The notes under the pieces are model-generated. The model worked only from the letters and a program-made list of their open reading frames with translations, had not been told where the DNA came from and searched no databases. Below, in pieces: positions 24,434 through 34,100 of a DNA stretch of 64,000 nucleotides. This DNA is from Novosphingobium huizhouense. Its GTDB lineage: Bacteria > Pseudomonadota > Alphaproteobacteria > Sphingomonadales > Sphingomonadaceae. Position numbers and translations under genes: made by a program. Each line of letters opens with the position of its first letter. Positions within the stretch are counted from its first letter, which is position 1. The stretch lies in NCBI RefSeq assembly GCF_020179475.1, contig NZ_JAILXZ010000004.1, positions 62,001 through 126,000 of the forward strand, written 5' to 3'.

Positions 24434-25381
24434 TCAGCCGAAGATCGCGACCTCGCGCGCGCCGGTGCTGTCGCTGCGGGCGCGGAACATGCCCGGCGTG
24501 GTGAAGGCCATCGCCGTTTCGCCCGCAGGCGTCGCCACGATCACGCCGCCGACTCCCCCCATCGCGCCCACTTCGGCGAGCACCGCTCCCGCCGCAGCCT
24601 GCGCGCTCTCGCCGGCGAGCCGCATTCGCGCGCAGATCTCGTGGGCAACGCCGGTGCGGATGAACTGCTCGCCCGAGCCGGTGCAACTGACCGCGCCAGC
24701 ACGATCGTCGGCATAGGTGCCCGCGCCGATCACCGGCGAATCGCCGATGCGGTTCCAGCGCTTGCCAGTCAGTCCCCCGGTCGACGTCGCCGCCGCGACG
24801 TGGCCCGCCGCATCGCGCGCGACCGCGCCCACCGTGCCGTACTTCAGGCCGTCGTCGAACCAGCCGAGCTTGCGCGCCTTCAGTTCCTGCAGCTGGCGCC
24901 AGCGCTCCTCGGTCGCGAACCAGTCTTCGTCACACTGCTCGACGCCCTGTTCGCGCGCAAACTCCTCGGCGCCCGCGCCCGAAAGGAACACGTGCGGACC
25001 CGCTTCCATCACCTTGCGCGCAAGCTTCACCGGGTTCTTGGTGTGCGTCACCCCGGCCACCGCGCCCGCGCTGCGGGTCGCTCCGTCCATCACCGCGGCG
25101 TCGAGCTCGTTGGTGCCGTGATAGGTGAACACCGCGCCGCGGCCGGCGTTGAACAGGGGATCGTCCTCGAGCACGACGACCGCCGCGGTCACCGCATCGA
25201 TCGCGCTGCCGCCGCCCGCCAGCACCGCCTCGCCCGCGGCGAGCGCGGCCGACAGCGCCGCTTCGTGCAGCGCCACGCCTGCGGCGTCCATCGTCTCGGG
25301 CGTCATCGATCCGGCGCCGCCGTGGATGGCGATGGACCAGCGGGCCGCGCCCGCGCCTGTTGTTTCGCTTGTCTCGGTCAT
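24434..25381 (-). CDS. iaaA: isoaspartyl peptidase / plant-type L-asparaginase
   Basis: This Ntn-hydrolase cleaves isoaspartyl dipeptides and L-asparagine. It is made as a precursor that self-cleaves before a threonine; here that is T183 in KYGTVGAVARD. Other family blocks are IHGGAGSM (residues 19-26), LFNAGRGAVF (76-85), the substrate-binding RIGDSPVIGAGTYAD, and CTGSGEQFIR. The length of 315 residues is normal. It has no signal peptide, so it is cytoplasmic. The start codon lies 17 nt from the divergent GNAT start, so the two genes share a very short promoter region. The symbol follows the E. coli homologue. Confidence 0.93.
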   Translation of the reverse strand: MTETSETTGAGAARWSIAIHGGAGSMTPETMDAAGVALHEAALSAALAAGEAVLAGGGSAIDAVTAAVVVLEDDPLFNAGRGAVFTYHGTNELDAAVMDGATRSAGAVAGVTHTKNPVKLARKVMEAGPHVFLSGAGAEEFAREQGVEQCDEDWFATEERWRQLQELKARKLGWFDDGLKYGTVGAVARDAAGHVAAATSTGGLTGKRWNRIGDSPVIGAGTYADDRAGAVSCTGSGEQFIRTGVAHEICARMRLAGESAQAAAGAVLAEVGAMGGVGGVIVATPAGETAMAFTTPGMFRARSDSTGAREVAIFG

Positions 25382-25398
25382 GGCCGAGGCGATAGCAG

Positions 25399-25899
25399 AT
25401 GAAACCGGTCTGGTCAGGAGCGCCGTGCGTGGTCGATGTGCGAATTGTCGAGGACGATCTCTCGGGCGAGGACATCCAGGCGCTCGTCGCCTTCCACCTT
25501 TCGGGGATGCACGCCAATTCGCCCGCCTGCAAGGTCCACGCGCTGCCCGTCGCCAGCCTGCGCGCGCCGGGCGTGACGTTCTATTCCGCCTGGGTCGGCG
25601 ACGGCATCGCCGGCATGGGCGCGATCAAGCAGCTCGATCCCGCGCACGGCGAACTCAAGTCGATGCGCGTCGCCCCCGAATGGCTGGGCCAGGGCGTGGG
25701 CAAGGCGATGCTGCGCCACCTCCTCGGCGTGGCCCGCGCCCGCGGCTACACCCGCGTCAGCCTCGAAACCGGCCGCGGCCCCGCCTTCGAACCCGCGCTC
25801 GGCCTCTACCGCAAGCACGGCTTCGCGAACTGCGAGGCCTTCGCCGACTACGTGGTGGACGACTTCAGCCAGTGCCTGACGCTGGACCTGCGGTCCTAA
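25399..25899 (+). CDS. GNAT-family N-acetyltransferase
   Basis: The 166-residue protein has the acetyl-CoA-binding motif A pattern VAPEWLGQGVGKAMLRHLLG (about residues 91-110) and motif B around LGLYRKHGFANCEAF. GNAT enzymes transfer an acetyl group from acetyl-CoA to an amine; the acceptor cannot be told. The closest feel is to the putative PhnO/YsnE-like small acetyltransferases. The start is uncertain: the ATG at 25399 has GAGG 9 nt upstream, while a GTG at 25429 has AGGAG 8 nt upstream. It is divergent from the isoaspartyl peptidase gene and 21 nt from the convergent TonB-like gene. Confidence 0.85.
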   Translation: MKPVWSGAPCVVDVRIVEDDLSGEDIQALVAFHLSGMHANSPACKVHALPVASLRAPGVTFYSAWVGDGIAGMGAIKQLDPAHGELKSMRVAPEWLGQGVGKAMLRHLLGVARARGYTRVSLETGRGPAFEPALGLYRKHGFANCEAFADYVVDDFSQCLTLDLRS

Positions 25900-25920
25900 T
25901 TCGACGGATGATCCGGTGGA

Positions 25921-26787
25921 TCAGAAAGCCGCCGCCAGCCAGCGCACCGAGTTGCGGTAATAGCTGGCCGTCGGTTTGCCCGCCGCATCCAGCGCGGGTT
26001 CGAAATGGGCGCGCTTCATCAGCAGCTTGCAGGTAAAGTCGGTGAACTCCGGGGAGTCGGTCGCCTGCTGCACGTTGCAGCCAGTCGGGTTGCCGTCCGG
26101 GCCGATCATCAGCCGGAAGTGGACGATCGCGCTGGCGCCCATCTTCAGCGCACCGCGCGGGTAGTCGTTCGACACCAGCCAGCGGCCCGGATCGGTCTGT
26201 GGCTTCGGTGGGCGAGAAAGCGCGGCCTGCACGGCCGGATCGAGCCCCCATCCCTTGAGCAGGTCGTCGGTGCAGGTGCGCAAGGCAGCCAAAGGTGCCC
26301 TGAGCGAACCCGACTGTAACACGAATTGCCGCGATCCCACCGCCAAGTAGAGCTGGGTAATCCTCGCCTCGTCATCGGGCGATTGCGGGGGTAGGTCGTC
26401 GCCTTCGCGGTTTAGCAGGTCGCGCGGTCCGACGAACAAGGTGGAAACCCGGTCCTTGCCGGTGAAGCCCGCGAGCACGTCCTTGCGTTTGGCCGCCGGC
26501 AGGTCCGGGCCAAACGAAAAAGTAACCGGTATTTGGACGTCCGACCCCGTTATGAAGGGCTTTCCAATCAGGGTAACGTCCACCTGGGCCGAAGGAGCGA
26601 ACCGATCCATCAAGACAATGATCTTGTTTTTGTCGGTTCCGTAGATCCGCGCCAGCCGACAGCTGTCGTCAGCGTATTGAATCTCCCATTTGCTCGATGC
26701 CGCTAGCACAAGCGGTGCCGCGCGAACTGGAATCGCAAGATTGGCCGCTGCGAATACCGTTATGATGGACATACTTCTGACTTGCAT
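25921..26787 (-). CDS. secreted soluble protein with TonB C-terminal-like domain
   Basis: The 288-residue product starts with a signal-peptide-like segment (MSIITVFAAANLAIPVRA) and has no further membrane helix and no proline-rich spacer. Its last about 85 residues resemble the C-terminal domain of the TonB at 17822-18478: SNDYPRGALKMG matches TNDYPSRALREE, TGCNV matches TNCTI, a second cysteine follows in FTDFTC, and both end in the SVRW motif. Without a membrane helix it cannot be energised as a usual TonB. The middle (about residues 30-180) is unlike anything I recognise. AAGGTGGGCCATA precedes the ATG. The 5' half is less GC-rich than its neighbours, which hints at a different history. 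It lies downstream of the glycosyltransferase gene on the same strand. Confidence 0.75.
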   Translation of the reverse strand: MQVRSMSIITVFAAANLAIPVRAAPLVLAASSKWEIQYADDSCRLARIYGTDKNKIIVLMDRFAPSAQVDVTLIGKPFITGSDVQIPVTFSFGPDLPAAKRKDVLAGFTGKDRVSTLFVGPRDLLNREGDDLPPQSPDDEARITQLYLAVGSRQFVLQSGSLRAPLAALRTCTDDLLKGWGLDPAVQAALSRPPKPQTDPGRWLVSNDYPRGALKMGASAIVHFRLMIGPDGNPTGCNVQQATDSPEFTDFTCKLLMKRAHFEPALDAAGKPTASYYRNSVRWLAAAF

Positions 26788-26846
26788 TATGGCCCACCTT
26801 ACGCCCGACGAAAAGGCCGTCAATGCTTGCGTACGCGGCGCGGACC

Positions 26847-28121
26847 TCAGCGTGGCCGCGCGCGCTCCAGCCAGAACACCACCGCGCTTGCCGCCGCCAT
26901 GAACAGGAACGGCATGGCCGGGAAGTGGAAGCGCGACTGGCCGGAAAAGACCAGCGCGATCGCGCTCGGATAGGCGGCGATGGCATAGGGCAGGCACCAC
27001 CAGTCGATCGCGCCGAGGCCCGCGCGCCGGCGCGCCCGCAGGGTCAGCGGCACGGCCAGCAGCGCGAGCGCCAGCACCGCCCAGTAGAGCGCCTGGTTGG
27101 CCGCGCGGATCGCGAGGAACAGCCTTGCGTCGTAGTGGGCCGCCCCGGTCTCGTAGGCCCAGACGCCCTCGCCGTCGGTGACCCACAGCTTGGCGAGCTT
27201 CAGTGGCATCAAGCCGGCGAACCGCGCTGGATGCGCGCCGATCCATGCCATCGCCAGCCGCTTCGCCTCGTCGTCGTAGGTCAGCTCGGTCAGGTCGCGC
27301 CGCGCGTCCAGCGCGCGCACCACCGGGTCTTCGGGCGTGAAGCCGCCGCGCGCGCTGGCGTTGTTGCCGGTGAGCAGGGTGATCCCGCCATTGGTCGAGA
27401 CCGCGACGAAGCGCCCCAGCTCGCGCTGGTTGCGCAGGCTCCACGGCAGCACCACCGCGCTGCCAAGCGCAAGCACGACGAGCCCGCGCCCGACCAGCGC
27501 GGGCAGACGCCGCAGCCCGTCGCGTTCGCGCAGCAGCGCGATCCCCAGCACCAGCGGCACCACCACCAGCGTCTGCGCCTTGACCAGCGTGGCGAGCCCG
27601 AGCACCAGCCCCGCGGCCAGCGTCCGCAGCGCGCCCGGCCGCGCCAGCAGCCAGCAGCTCGCCAGCAGCAGCAGCGTGTAGAACACCTCGGTCAGCGCGA
27701 GCGGCACATAGAGCGCCGCGTTGGGGTAGAGCGCATAGCCCAGCAGCGCGAGCCGCGCGGCGCTTTCCGAACCGGTCACCTGCCGCGCGAGGTCGAGCAG
27801 CAGCCAGCCCGACAGCGCCGCCGCGACGAGATTGACGAGGCCCACCGTCCAGATCGTCGCGCCCCCCGCCCGGAACGCCAGCGACAGCGCCATCGGCCAG
27901 CCCGGCGGCCAGTAGGCGGTGGCATGGCCGTCGTTGGCAAGGTAGCCCAGTCCCGCCGCCAGGCTCGCCGCGCGCGAGAAGTAGAAGTCGGCGTCCGAAC
28001 TCGGGGTCACCGCGCAGGCGATCGCAGCGAGCCGCAGCGCGACCAGCAACGCGAAGGCGAAACCGACGAAGCGCGGATGGAGCAGCAGGCGCTGGGGCGC
28101 AGGAGGGGCGTCGGCGGTCAT
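26847..28121 (-). CDS. polytopic glycosyltransferase of the PMT_2 / ArnT-like type
   Basis: The 424-residue membrane protein has about nine to ten hydrophobic segments. An acidic pair in the first periplasmic loop (SSDADFYFSRA, near residues 40-50) resembles the metal-binding DxD-like motif of GT-C fold, dolichyl/undecaprenyl-phosphate-dependent glycosyltransferases. A later luminal region reads STNGGITLLTGNNASARGGF. Such enzymes move a sugar from a lipid carrier to lipids or proteins on the periplasmic side. The acceptor is unknown. The ATG at 28121 is preferred; a longer frame reaches 28193 and would overlap the divergent hydrolase start. It is upstream of the TonB-like gene on the same strand, with a 59-nt gap. 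Confidence 0.75.
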   Translation of the reverse strand: MTADAPPAPQRLLLHPRFVGFAFALLVALRLAAIACAVTPSSDADFYFSRAASLAAGLGYLANDGHATAYWPPGWPMALSLAFRAGGATIWTVGLVNLVAAALSGWLLLDLARQVTGSESAARLALLGYALYPNAALYVPLALTEVFYTLLLLASCWLLARPGALRTLAAGLVLGLATLVKAQTLVVVPLVLGIALLRERDGLRRLPALVGRGLVVLALGSAVVLPWSLRNQRELGRFVAVSTNGGITLLTGNNASARGGFTPEDPVVRALDARRDLTELTYDDEAKRLAMAWIGAHPARFAGLMPLKLAKLWVTDGEGVWAYETGAAHYDARLFLAIRAANQALYWAVLALALLAVPLTLRARRRAGLGAIDWWCLPYAIAAYPSAIALVFSGQSRFHFPAMPFLFMAAASAVVFWLERARPR

Positions 28122-28191
28122 CGCGGGCGGCAGGTCTCGCAGTTCGGCGTAAACATAGCGTTGCGCGGGCAAAGCCGATAGGCTGCCGGGC

Positions 28192-28959
28192 ATGACCGCC
28201 GAAACCCTCGCGCCGCTCGCGTTTCACGAAGGCCCGCAGGGCCTGCGCCTTGCCCACCGCTTCCTCGCGGGCGCGGAGCCGGCGCTGGTGTTCCTGCCCG
28301 GCTACATGTCCGACATGGCCGGGTCGAAGGCCGGGGCGGTGCTTGCCCACGCCGCCGCGCAAGGGCGGGCCTGCCTGCTGCTCGATTATTCGGGTTGCGG
28401 CCGGTCCGACGGCGATTTCGCCGCCGGCACGCTGTCGCGCTGGCGCGACGAGGTGGTCGACCTGCTCGCGGCGAAGGGCATTGCCCGCGCCGTGCTGTGC
28501 GGCTCGTCGATGGGCGGCTGGCTGATGCTGCTCGTCGCCCGCGCCGTTCCCGACCGGATCGCCGCGCTGGTCGGCGTGGCCGCCGCGCCCGATTTCACCG
28601 ACTGGGGTTTCGGCGACGCGCAGAAGGCGGAACTTGCCGCCGGCCGCACGATCTTTGAGGACAACCCTTACAGCCCCGAGCCCACCCCCACCCACGCCGC
28701 GTTCTGGCGCGATGGCGAGGCGCAGCGGCAGCTCGAAGCGCCGATCCCGTTCGACGGACCGGTGCGGCTGCTCCACGGCCAGGCGGACCCGGACGTGCCG
28801 TGGGAGGTCTCGCTGCGCCTCGCCGCGGCGCTGCGTTCAGCCGATGTGCAGGTCCACCTGATCAAGGATGGCGACCACCGCCTGTCGCGCGGGGCCGACA
28901 TCGCCCTGCTGCTGCGCACGCTCGACGCGCTTGTCGAGACGCTTTCCGGCGGCGGATGA
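28192..28959 (+). CDS. alpha/beta hydrolase
   Basis: The 255-residue protein has the alpha/beta-hydrolase fold with nucleophile elbow GSSMGGW (S106), an acid in GQADPDVP (D199 or D201) and the catalytic histidine in KDGDHR (H229). FLPGYMSDMAGSKA supplies the oxyanion region, and LDYSGCGRSDG matches the usual strand-turn block. It resembles small carboxyl-ester hydrolases of the ABHD10 type, which act on acyl esters or thioester adducts. No signal peptide is seen, so the enzyme is cytoplasmic. It is the first gene of a coupled operon: its TGA overlaps the next ATG as ATGA at 28956-28959. Confidence 0.88.
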   Translation: MTAETLAPLAFHEGPQGLRLAHRFLAGAEPALVFLPGYMSDMAGSKAGAVLAHAAAQGRACLLLDYSGCGRSDGDFAAGTLSRWRDEVVDLLAAKGIARAVLCGSSMGGWLMLLVARAVPDRIAALVGVAAAPDFTDWGFGDAQKAELAAGRTIFEDNPYSPEPTPTHAAFWRDGEAQRQLEAPIPFDGPVRLLHGQADPDVPWEVSLRLAAALRSADVQVHLIKDGDHRLSRGADIALLLRTLDALVETLSGGG

Positions 28960-29894
28960 AGGACACCCGGACGCCGATGCTTTTCCCGCTTCCCCTGCTT
29001 GCCGCGCTCGCCACGCCGTTTCCGGTGGACGCGCCGGTCGCCCGCCAGGTCGGGCCCAATCCCTCGCCGCAGCAGGCCTCGCCGCTGCCCATCCCGCGCC
29101 GCCGCCGGGTCGAGGAGATGGCGCCCGGCGCGGCGCCGGAGACAAAGCAGGACATGCCCGACCGTCTTGCCGCCTGCCTCGCCACCGGGCGGCAGGACCT
29201 CATCGCCGGGCTCGCCTCGGCGCGGCTGTGGCGCGATGGCGCGCCGACCGATTTCGAGCGCACCCGCGCTAACCAGTGCCTGGGGCTGCTGCTGGCCGAA
29301 AGCGGCGACTATGCCGGCGCCGAGGCGGCCTTCGCCGCGGCGATCGCGGCGATCCCGCCCGAGCAGGCCGCATCCTCGCTCCAGCTCCTCGCCATGGCCG
29401 GCAATGCCGCGCTCGCGGCCGGTCACGCCGACAGGGCGACCGGCTGGTTCGACCGCGCGCTCGCCCTGAAGGACACCGGCGACAACGCCGCGCGCGGCGA
29501 CATCGAGATCGACCGCGCCCGCGCGCTGGTCGCGGGCGGGCGCATCGCCGAAGCCGGCGGCGCGCTCGACGAGGCCCACCGCCTTGCGCCCGAGGACCCG
29601 GAGGGCTGGCTGCTTTCGGCAACGCTCGCGCGCCGGGGCGGCGATCTCGATCGCGCCCAGCGCGACATCGAGGTCGCCGCCGCCAAGGACCCGCGCGATC
29701 CCGCGATCGGGCTCGAGGCCGGAGTCATCGCGGTGCTCGCAGGGCGCGACGAGGCGGCGCGCAAGTCGTGGGACTCGGTCGTGCGCTCGGCCCCGCAGAG
29801 CGCCGAGGCGGCGACCGCCCGGGGCTACCTTGAACAACTGGGGGCCGCTCCCACATCGAACGCAGCCGCAACGCAAGGGAAGGCCACGCCATGA
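28956..29894 (+). CDS. exported tetratricopeptide-repeat protein
   Basis: The 312-residue product starts with a hydrophobic segment ([19 protein letters not shown]), probably a signal peptide. A low-complexity part follows, then helical repeats in about residues 95-290. TPR-like units read [56 protein letters not shown] and [19 protein letters not shown]. TPRs mediate protein contacts; no catalytic motif is seen. The start ATG overlaps the hydrolase stop by 4 nt, and its own TGA overlaps the next ATG in the same way. Such ATGA overlaps imply translational coupling of the three genes. Confidence 0.8.
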   Translation: MKDTRTPMLFPLPLLAALATPFPVDAPVARQVGPNPSPQQASPLPIPRRRRVEEMAPGAAPETKQDMPDRLAACLATGRQDLIAGLASARLWRDGAPTDFERTRANQCLGLLLAESGDYAGAEAAFAAAIAAIPPEQAASSLQLLAMAGNAALAAGHADRATGWFDRALALKDTGDNAARGDIEIDRARALVAGGRIAEAGGALDEAHRLAPEDPEGWLLSATLARRGGDLDRAQRDIEVAAAKDPRDPAIGLEAGVIAVLAGRDEAARKSWDSVVRSAPQSAEAATARGYLEQLGAAPTSNAAATQGKATP

Positions 29895-30883
29895 AGCTCT
29901 CGGTCCTCGATCTGGTCCCCGTGGTCGAGGGCGGCACCGTCGCCCAGGCGCTCGCCGACGCCGCCGCGCTCGCGCGGACCGCCGAGGCCTGCGGCTACCA
30001 CCGCTACTGGGTGGCCGAACATCACGGCATGGAGGGCATCGCCAGCGCCGCGGTCGCGGTCACGCTGGCGCATATCGGGCAGGCGACCACGACCATCCGC
30101 ATCGGCGCGGGCGGCATCATGCTGCCCAACCACAACCCGCTGGTCATCGCCGAGCAGTTCGGCACGCTCGATGCGCTGTTCCCCGGCCGCATCGACCTCG
30201 GGCTCGGCCGCGCGCCGGGCGCCGACCAGCGCATCGTCCAGGCGCTGCGCAAGGACGTCAACCGCGCCGCCGAGCATTTCGGCGACGACGTGTTCGAGCT
30301 CCAGCTGCAGTTCGCCGGCGACAAGCGGCTCCATCTCCAGGCGACGCCGGGCCTCGGCGCCGCGCCGCAGCTGTGGATCCTGGGCTCCAGCCTCTACGGC
30401 GCGCAGCTCGCGGCGATGCTGGGGCTGCCCTATGCCTTCGCCTCGCACTTCGCGCCGGACCATCTCGACGCCGCGCTCAAGCTCTATCGCGAACGCTTCA
30501 CGCCCTCGGCGGCGCTGCCCGAGCCCTACTGCATCGCCGCGATCAACGTGATCGCCGCGCCCACCGACGCCGAAGCGGTGCTGCTCGCCTCGTCGATGGA
30601 CCAGAGCTTCGTGCGCCTGCGCAGCGGCAATCCGGGCAAGCTGCCGCCGCCGGTGCCCGACTTCCGCGACACGCTGCCGCCCCAGGCCGAGGCGATGCTC
30701 GCGCACATGCGCCAAGTTTCGGCGATCGGGAGCCCGGCGACGGTGCGCGAACGGCTCGAGGCGTTCCAGCAGCGCACCGGGGCCGACGAGCTGATCGTCT
30801 CGGGCTCGACCTTCGATCCGGCGCTGCGCCGCCGCTCGCTCGAACTGACGATGGAAGCGGTCTCGGGCCTCGTCGTCGCCTGA
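29891..30883 (+). CDS. luciferase-like flavin-dependent monooxygenase
   Basis: The 330-residue protein is of the bacterial-luciferase-like monooxygenase (LLM) class, which use FMNH2 and oxygen. Motifs include [14 protein letters not shown] (about residues 37-50), [35 protein letters not shown] and the C-terminal [13 protein letters not shown]. It most resembles the MsnO8-like subgroup found in many bacteria, whose substrates are mostly unknown. No reductase is coded nearby in the operon. The ATG at 29891 overlaps the TPR gene stop by 4 nt and is preceded by AAGGGAAGG. This is the third gene of the coupled operon. Cytoplasmic location is expected. Confidence 0.9.
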   Translation: MKLSVLDLVPVVEGGTVAQALADAAALARTAEACGYHRYWVAEHHGMEGIASAAVAVTLAHIGQATTTIRIGAGGIMLPNHNPLVIAEQFGTLDALFPGRIDLGLGRAPGADQRIVQALRKDVNRAAEHFGDDVFELQLQFAGDKRLHLQATPGLGAAPQLWILGSSLYGAQLAAMLGLPYAFASHFAPDHLDAALKLYRERFTPSAALPEPYCIAAINVIAAPTDAEAVLLASSMDQSFVRLRSGNPGKLPPPVPDFRDTLPPQAEAMLAHMRQVSAIGSPATVRERLEAFQQRTGADELIVSGSTFDPALRRRSLELTMEAVSGLVVA

Positions 30884-30897
30884 CCCCCGCCGCGGCG

Positions 30898-30932
30898 CCC
30901 GCTCCCTCCCGCGCTCCCGCTCCCTCCCGCGC
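30898..30932 (+). repeat. tandem repeat of an 18-nt unit downstream of the flavin monooxygenase gene
   Basis: CCCGCTCCCTCCCGCGC occurs twice in direct orientation (from 30898 and 30916), spaced by 18 nt. It lies in a GC-rich non-coding tail after the stop at 30883. The copies are identical over 17 nt. It is probably a simple local duplication. Confidence 0.5.
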
Positions 30933-31066
30933 GCGCTGGCGGCCCAGCGCTGCATAGGCATTGACCCGGAACGGTCATGCCGTTGCGCTGTTAAGACCGC
31001 CATGCCACGCTCGCCGTGGCGCGGGGTCTCTTGAACTTGCGCAACGAGCGGAATATCAGGCGTACG

Positions 31067-31082
31067 ATTGCAAAAGTGCAAT
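31067..31082. promoter_or_regulatory. palindrome with AT-rich promoter-like region before the glutamate dehydrogenase gene
   Basis: ATTGCA (31067-31072) and TGCAAT (31077-31082) are perfect 6-bp arms around AAAG. TATAAA at 31085-31090 and TATAAC at 31093-31098 follow, an AT-rich patch rare in this window. TTGCAA at 31068 may be a -35 with a 19-nt spacer to TATAAC. A regulator binding the palindrome would overlap the promoter. The gene starts at 31140. Confidence 0.4.
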
Positions 31083-31139
31083 GATATAAAATTATAACGA
31101 CGCGACGTGGGATCGCGCCGGTCCAGCGGGAAGAACGCC

Positions 31140-34100
31140 ATGGCCACGAATTCGATCGACCAGAACGCCGCCACCCCTGCAGGCGGCGATCCGTCCGCGG
31201 CGCTTTCGCTGACGCTCGCGCAGCGCCTCGCCGCCTCGCTGCTCCCTGCCGAGAAGGCCGATTTCGACAGCGAGCGGCTGGCCGAAGCGGCGCGCTTCGC
31301 GATGATCGCGGCGCATCGCCGGCGCGGCAGCGAGCCGTCGATGGCGATCGAAAGCGTCGGCGGCAGCGAAACCAGCGCGCGCTACCTGCGCATCGCGGTG
31401 GTCAACGACGACATGCCGTTCCTGGTCGATTCGATCACCGCGACGATCACCGCGCACGGCCTGCCGATCGACCGGCTGGCGCACCCGGTGGTGGCGGTGC
31501 GGCGCGACGCCGAGGGCCACCTCGTCGACCTGCCCGAAGGCGAGGCGCCCGGCGAGATCCGAGAATCGGTGATTTACCTCGAGACCGAGCGCGCCGACGC
31601 CAAGGCCCGGCGCGAGCTGACCTCCGCGCTCGCCGCGACGCTCGCCGACGTCCACGCCGCGGTCGCCGACTGGCCGCGGCTCCAGGCCGCGATGCACGAG
31701 GACGCCCGCCGCCTCGCCGATCCCGAAGGCGCCGCGCTGCTGCGCTGGCTCGCCGACGGCATGCTCACCCAGCTGGGCCACGTCACGCGCCGCCGCGACG
31801 GTAGCGAGGACGACAAGCTCGGCATCTGCCGGGCAAGCGAGCAGCCGCTGCTCGCCGATGCCTCCTACGCGCGCGCCTTCGCCTGGTTCGACCACGCGGT
31901 CGAGCTAGGCGCAAAGGTCAACGGGATCGGCCGCGCGCCGCTGGTGGTCAAGGCCAACCGCATCGCCCAGGTCCACCGCCGGGTGCCGCTCGACCTGTTC
32001 ATCGTGCCGGTGATCGACCAGGGCCAGGTCGTCGCCATCTCGGTCCATGCCGGGGTCTGGACCAGCGCCGCGCTCGCCGCCGCGCCCGACCGCATCCCGC
32101 GGATGCGCACCCAGCTCGCCGACCTGATGGACAAGTTCGGCTTCTCGGCGCAGGGCCATGCCGGAAAGGCGCTGGTCCACGCGCTGACCGCGCTGCCGCA
32201 CGACCTGCTGATCGGCTTCGACGACGCCGACCTCGAACGCATCGCCACCACGATGATGAGCCTGGTCGACCGGCCGCGCCCGCGCCTCGCGCTGGTCCGC
32301 GCCCCGCTCGCCCGCCATCTCTTCGCCTTCGTCTGGCTCCCGCGCGACGTCCAGTCGACCGAGGTGCGGCTGCAGGTCAAGGCGATGCTCGAGGCCGAGA
32401 CCGGCGCGCAGGTGCTCGACTGGAGCCTTCAGGTCGAAGGCAGCACGCTCGCCATGATGCGCTTCGTGCTCGACATCCGCGACGGGCAGGACCTGCCCGA
32501 GGAAGTCGCGCTCGACGCCGCGCTCCAGGCGATGGTGCGCGGCTGGGCCGGCGCGGTCGAGGCCGAGCTTGCCCGCACCGAGGACCCGGCGCGCGCCGCC
32601 GCGCTCGCCGCGCGCTATGCCGAGGCCTTTCCGGTCGGCTACCGCTCGGCGCAAGGGCCGGCCGAGGCGGCGGGCGACATCCGCGTGCTGCGCGGGCTCA
32701 GCGGCGCCAGCGCGCCGCGCCGCGCGGTGCGGCTCCACCGCCTTCCCGGCGAAGAGGGCCTGCGGCTCAAGCTCTACCAGCGCGAGGGCGCGATCGTCCT
32801 GTCCGACGCGGTGCCGGTGCTCGAGAACTTCGGCTTCCGCGTGCTCGAGGAGCTGCCGACCGCGCTCGACAAGGGGCGGATGGGATTCATCCACGATTTC
32901 CTCGTCGGCACGCCTGCGGGCAGCAGCCCCGACGACCTGCTCGCGCGGGCGAGCGCGATCGAGGCTTCGCTCGCCGCGGTGCTCAATGGCCAGGCCGAGG
33001 ACGATCCGTTCAACCGCCTGATCGTCGCGGTGGGGATCAGCGCGCGCGAGGCCAACTGGCTGCGCGCCTGGTTCCGCTACCTGCGCCAGACGGGCCTGAC
33101 CTTCACCATCCAGACCGTGGTCGATGCACTGCGCCATGCAGGCTCGGTCACCCGCGGCCTCGTCGCGCTGTTCGCCGCGCGCCACGATCCCGCCTTCGCG
33201 GGCGACCGCGCGGCGGCGGCAGACGATGCGGCCGAGGCGATCCGCGCGGGGCTGGCCCAGGTCGCCGCGATCAACGACGACCGCCTGCTGCGCGCCTTCC
33301 GCGCCGTGGTCGAAGCGGTGCTGCGCACCAACGCCTTCGCGCCCGCCGCCGAAGAGGCGCTCGCCTTCAAGATCGATTCGGCGCTCGTCCCGGGCCTGCC
33401 CCGGCCGGTGCCGTGGCGGGAGATCTTCGTCTATTCGCCGCGGGTCGAAGGCATCCACCTGCGCGCCGGGCCCGTCGCGCGCGGCGGCCTGCGCTGGTCC
33501 GACCGGCGCGACGACTTCCGCACCGAGATCCTCGGCCTGATGAAGGCGCAGCGCGTGAAGAACGCCGTGATCGTGCCCACCGGCGCGAAGGGGGGCTTCT
33601 ATCCCAAGCAGCTGCCCGATCCGGTCGCCGACCGCGAAGGCTGGCTCGCCGAAGGCAAGGCGAGCTACCAGGTGTTCATCCGCACGCTGCTGTCGATCAC
33701 CGACAACATCGTCGAGAACGCCGTCGTCCATCCCGCCGGCGTGGTCGTGCGCGATGGCGAGGACCCCTATTTCGTGGTCGCCGCCGACAAGGGCACCGCG
33801 ACCTTCTCCGACGTCGCCAACGCCATCGCCGCGGAACGCGACTTCTGGCTCGACGATGCCTTCGCCAGCGGCGGCTCGAAGGGCTATGACCACAAGGCGA
33901 TGGGCATCACCGCCAAGGGCGCGTGGCTCTCGGTGCGGCGTCACTTCCTGGAAATGGGCGTCGACGTCCAGTCCGAGCCGGTGCGCGTCGCGGGCTGCGG
34001 CGACATGTCGGGCGACGTGTTCGGCAACGGCATGCTGCTCAGCCGGTCGATCAAGCTGGTCGCCGCCTTCGACCACCGCCACGTGTTCCTCGATCCCGAT

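Noticed and set aside
25921..28776. 951-codon minus-strand frame joining the TonB-like gene to sequence upstream
   Set aside because: Only the last 288 codons have protein-like composition; the rest is an out-of-frame shadow of the glycosyltransferase gene and the reverse of the hydrolase gene.
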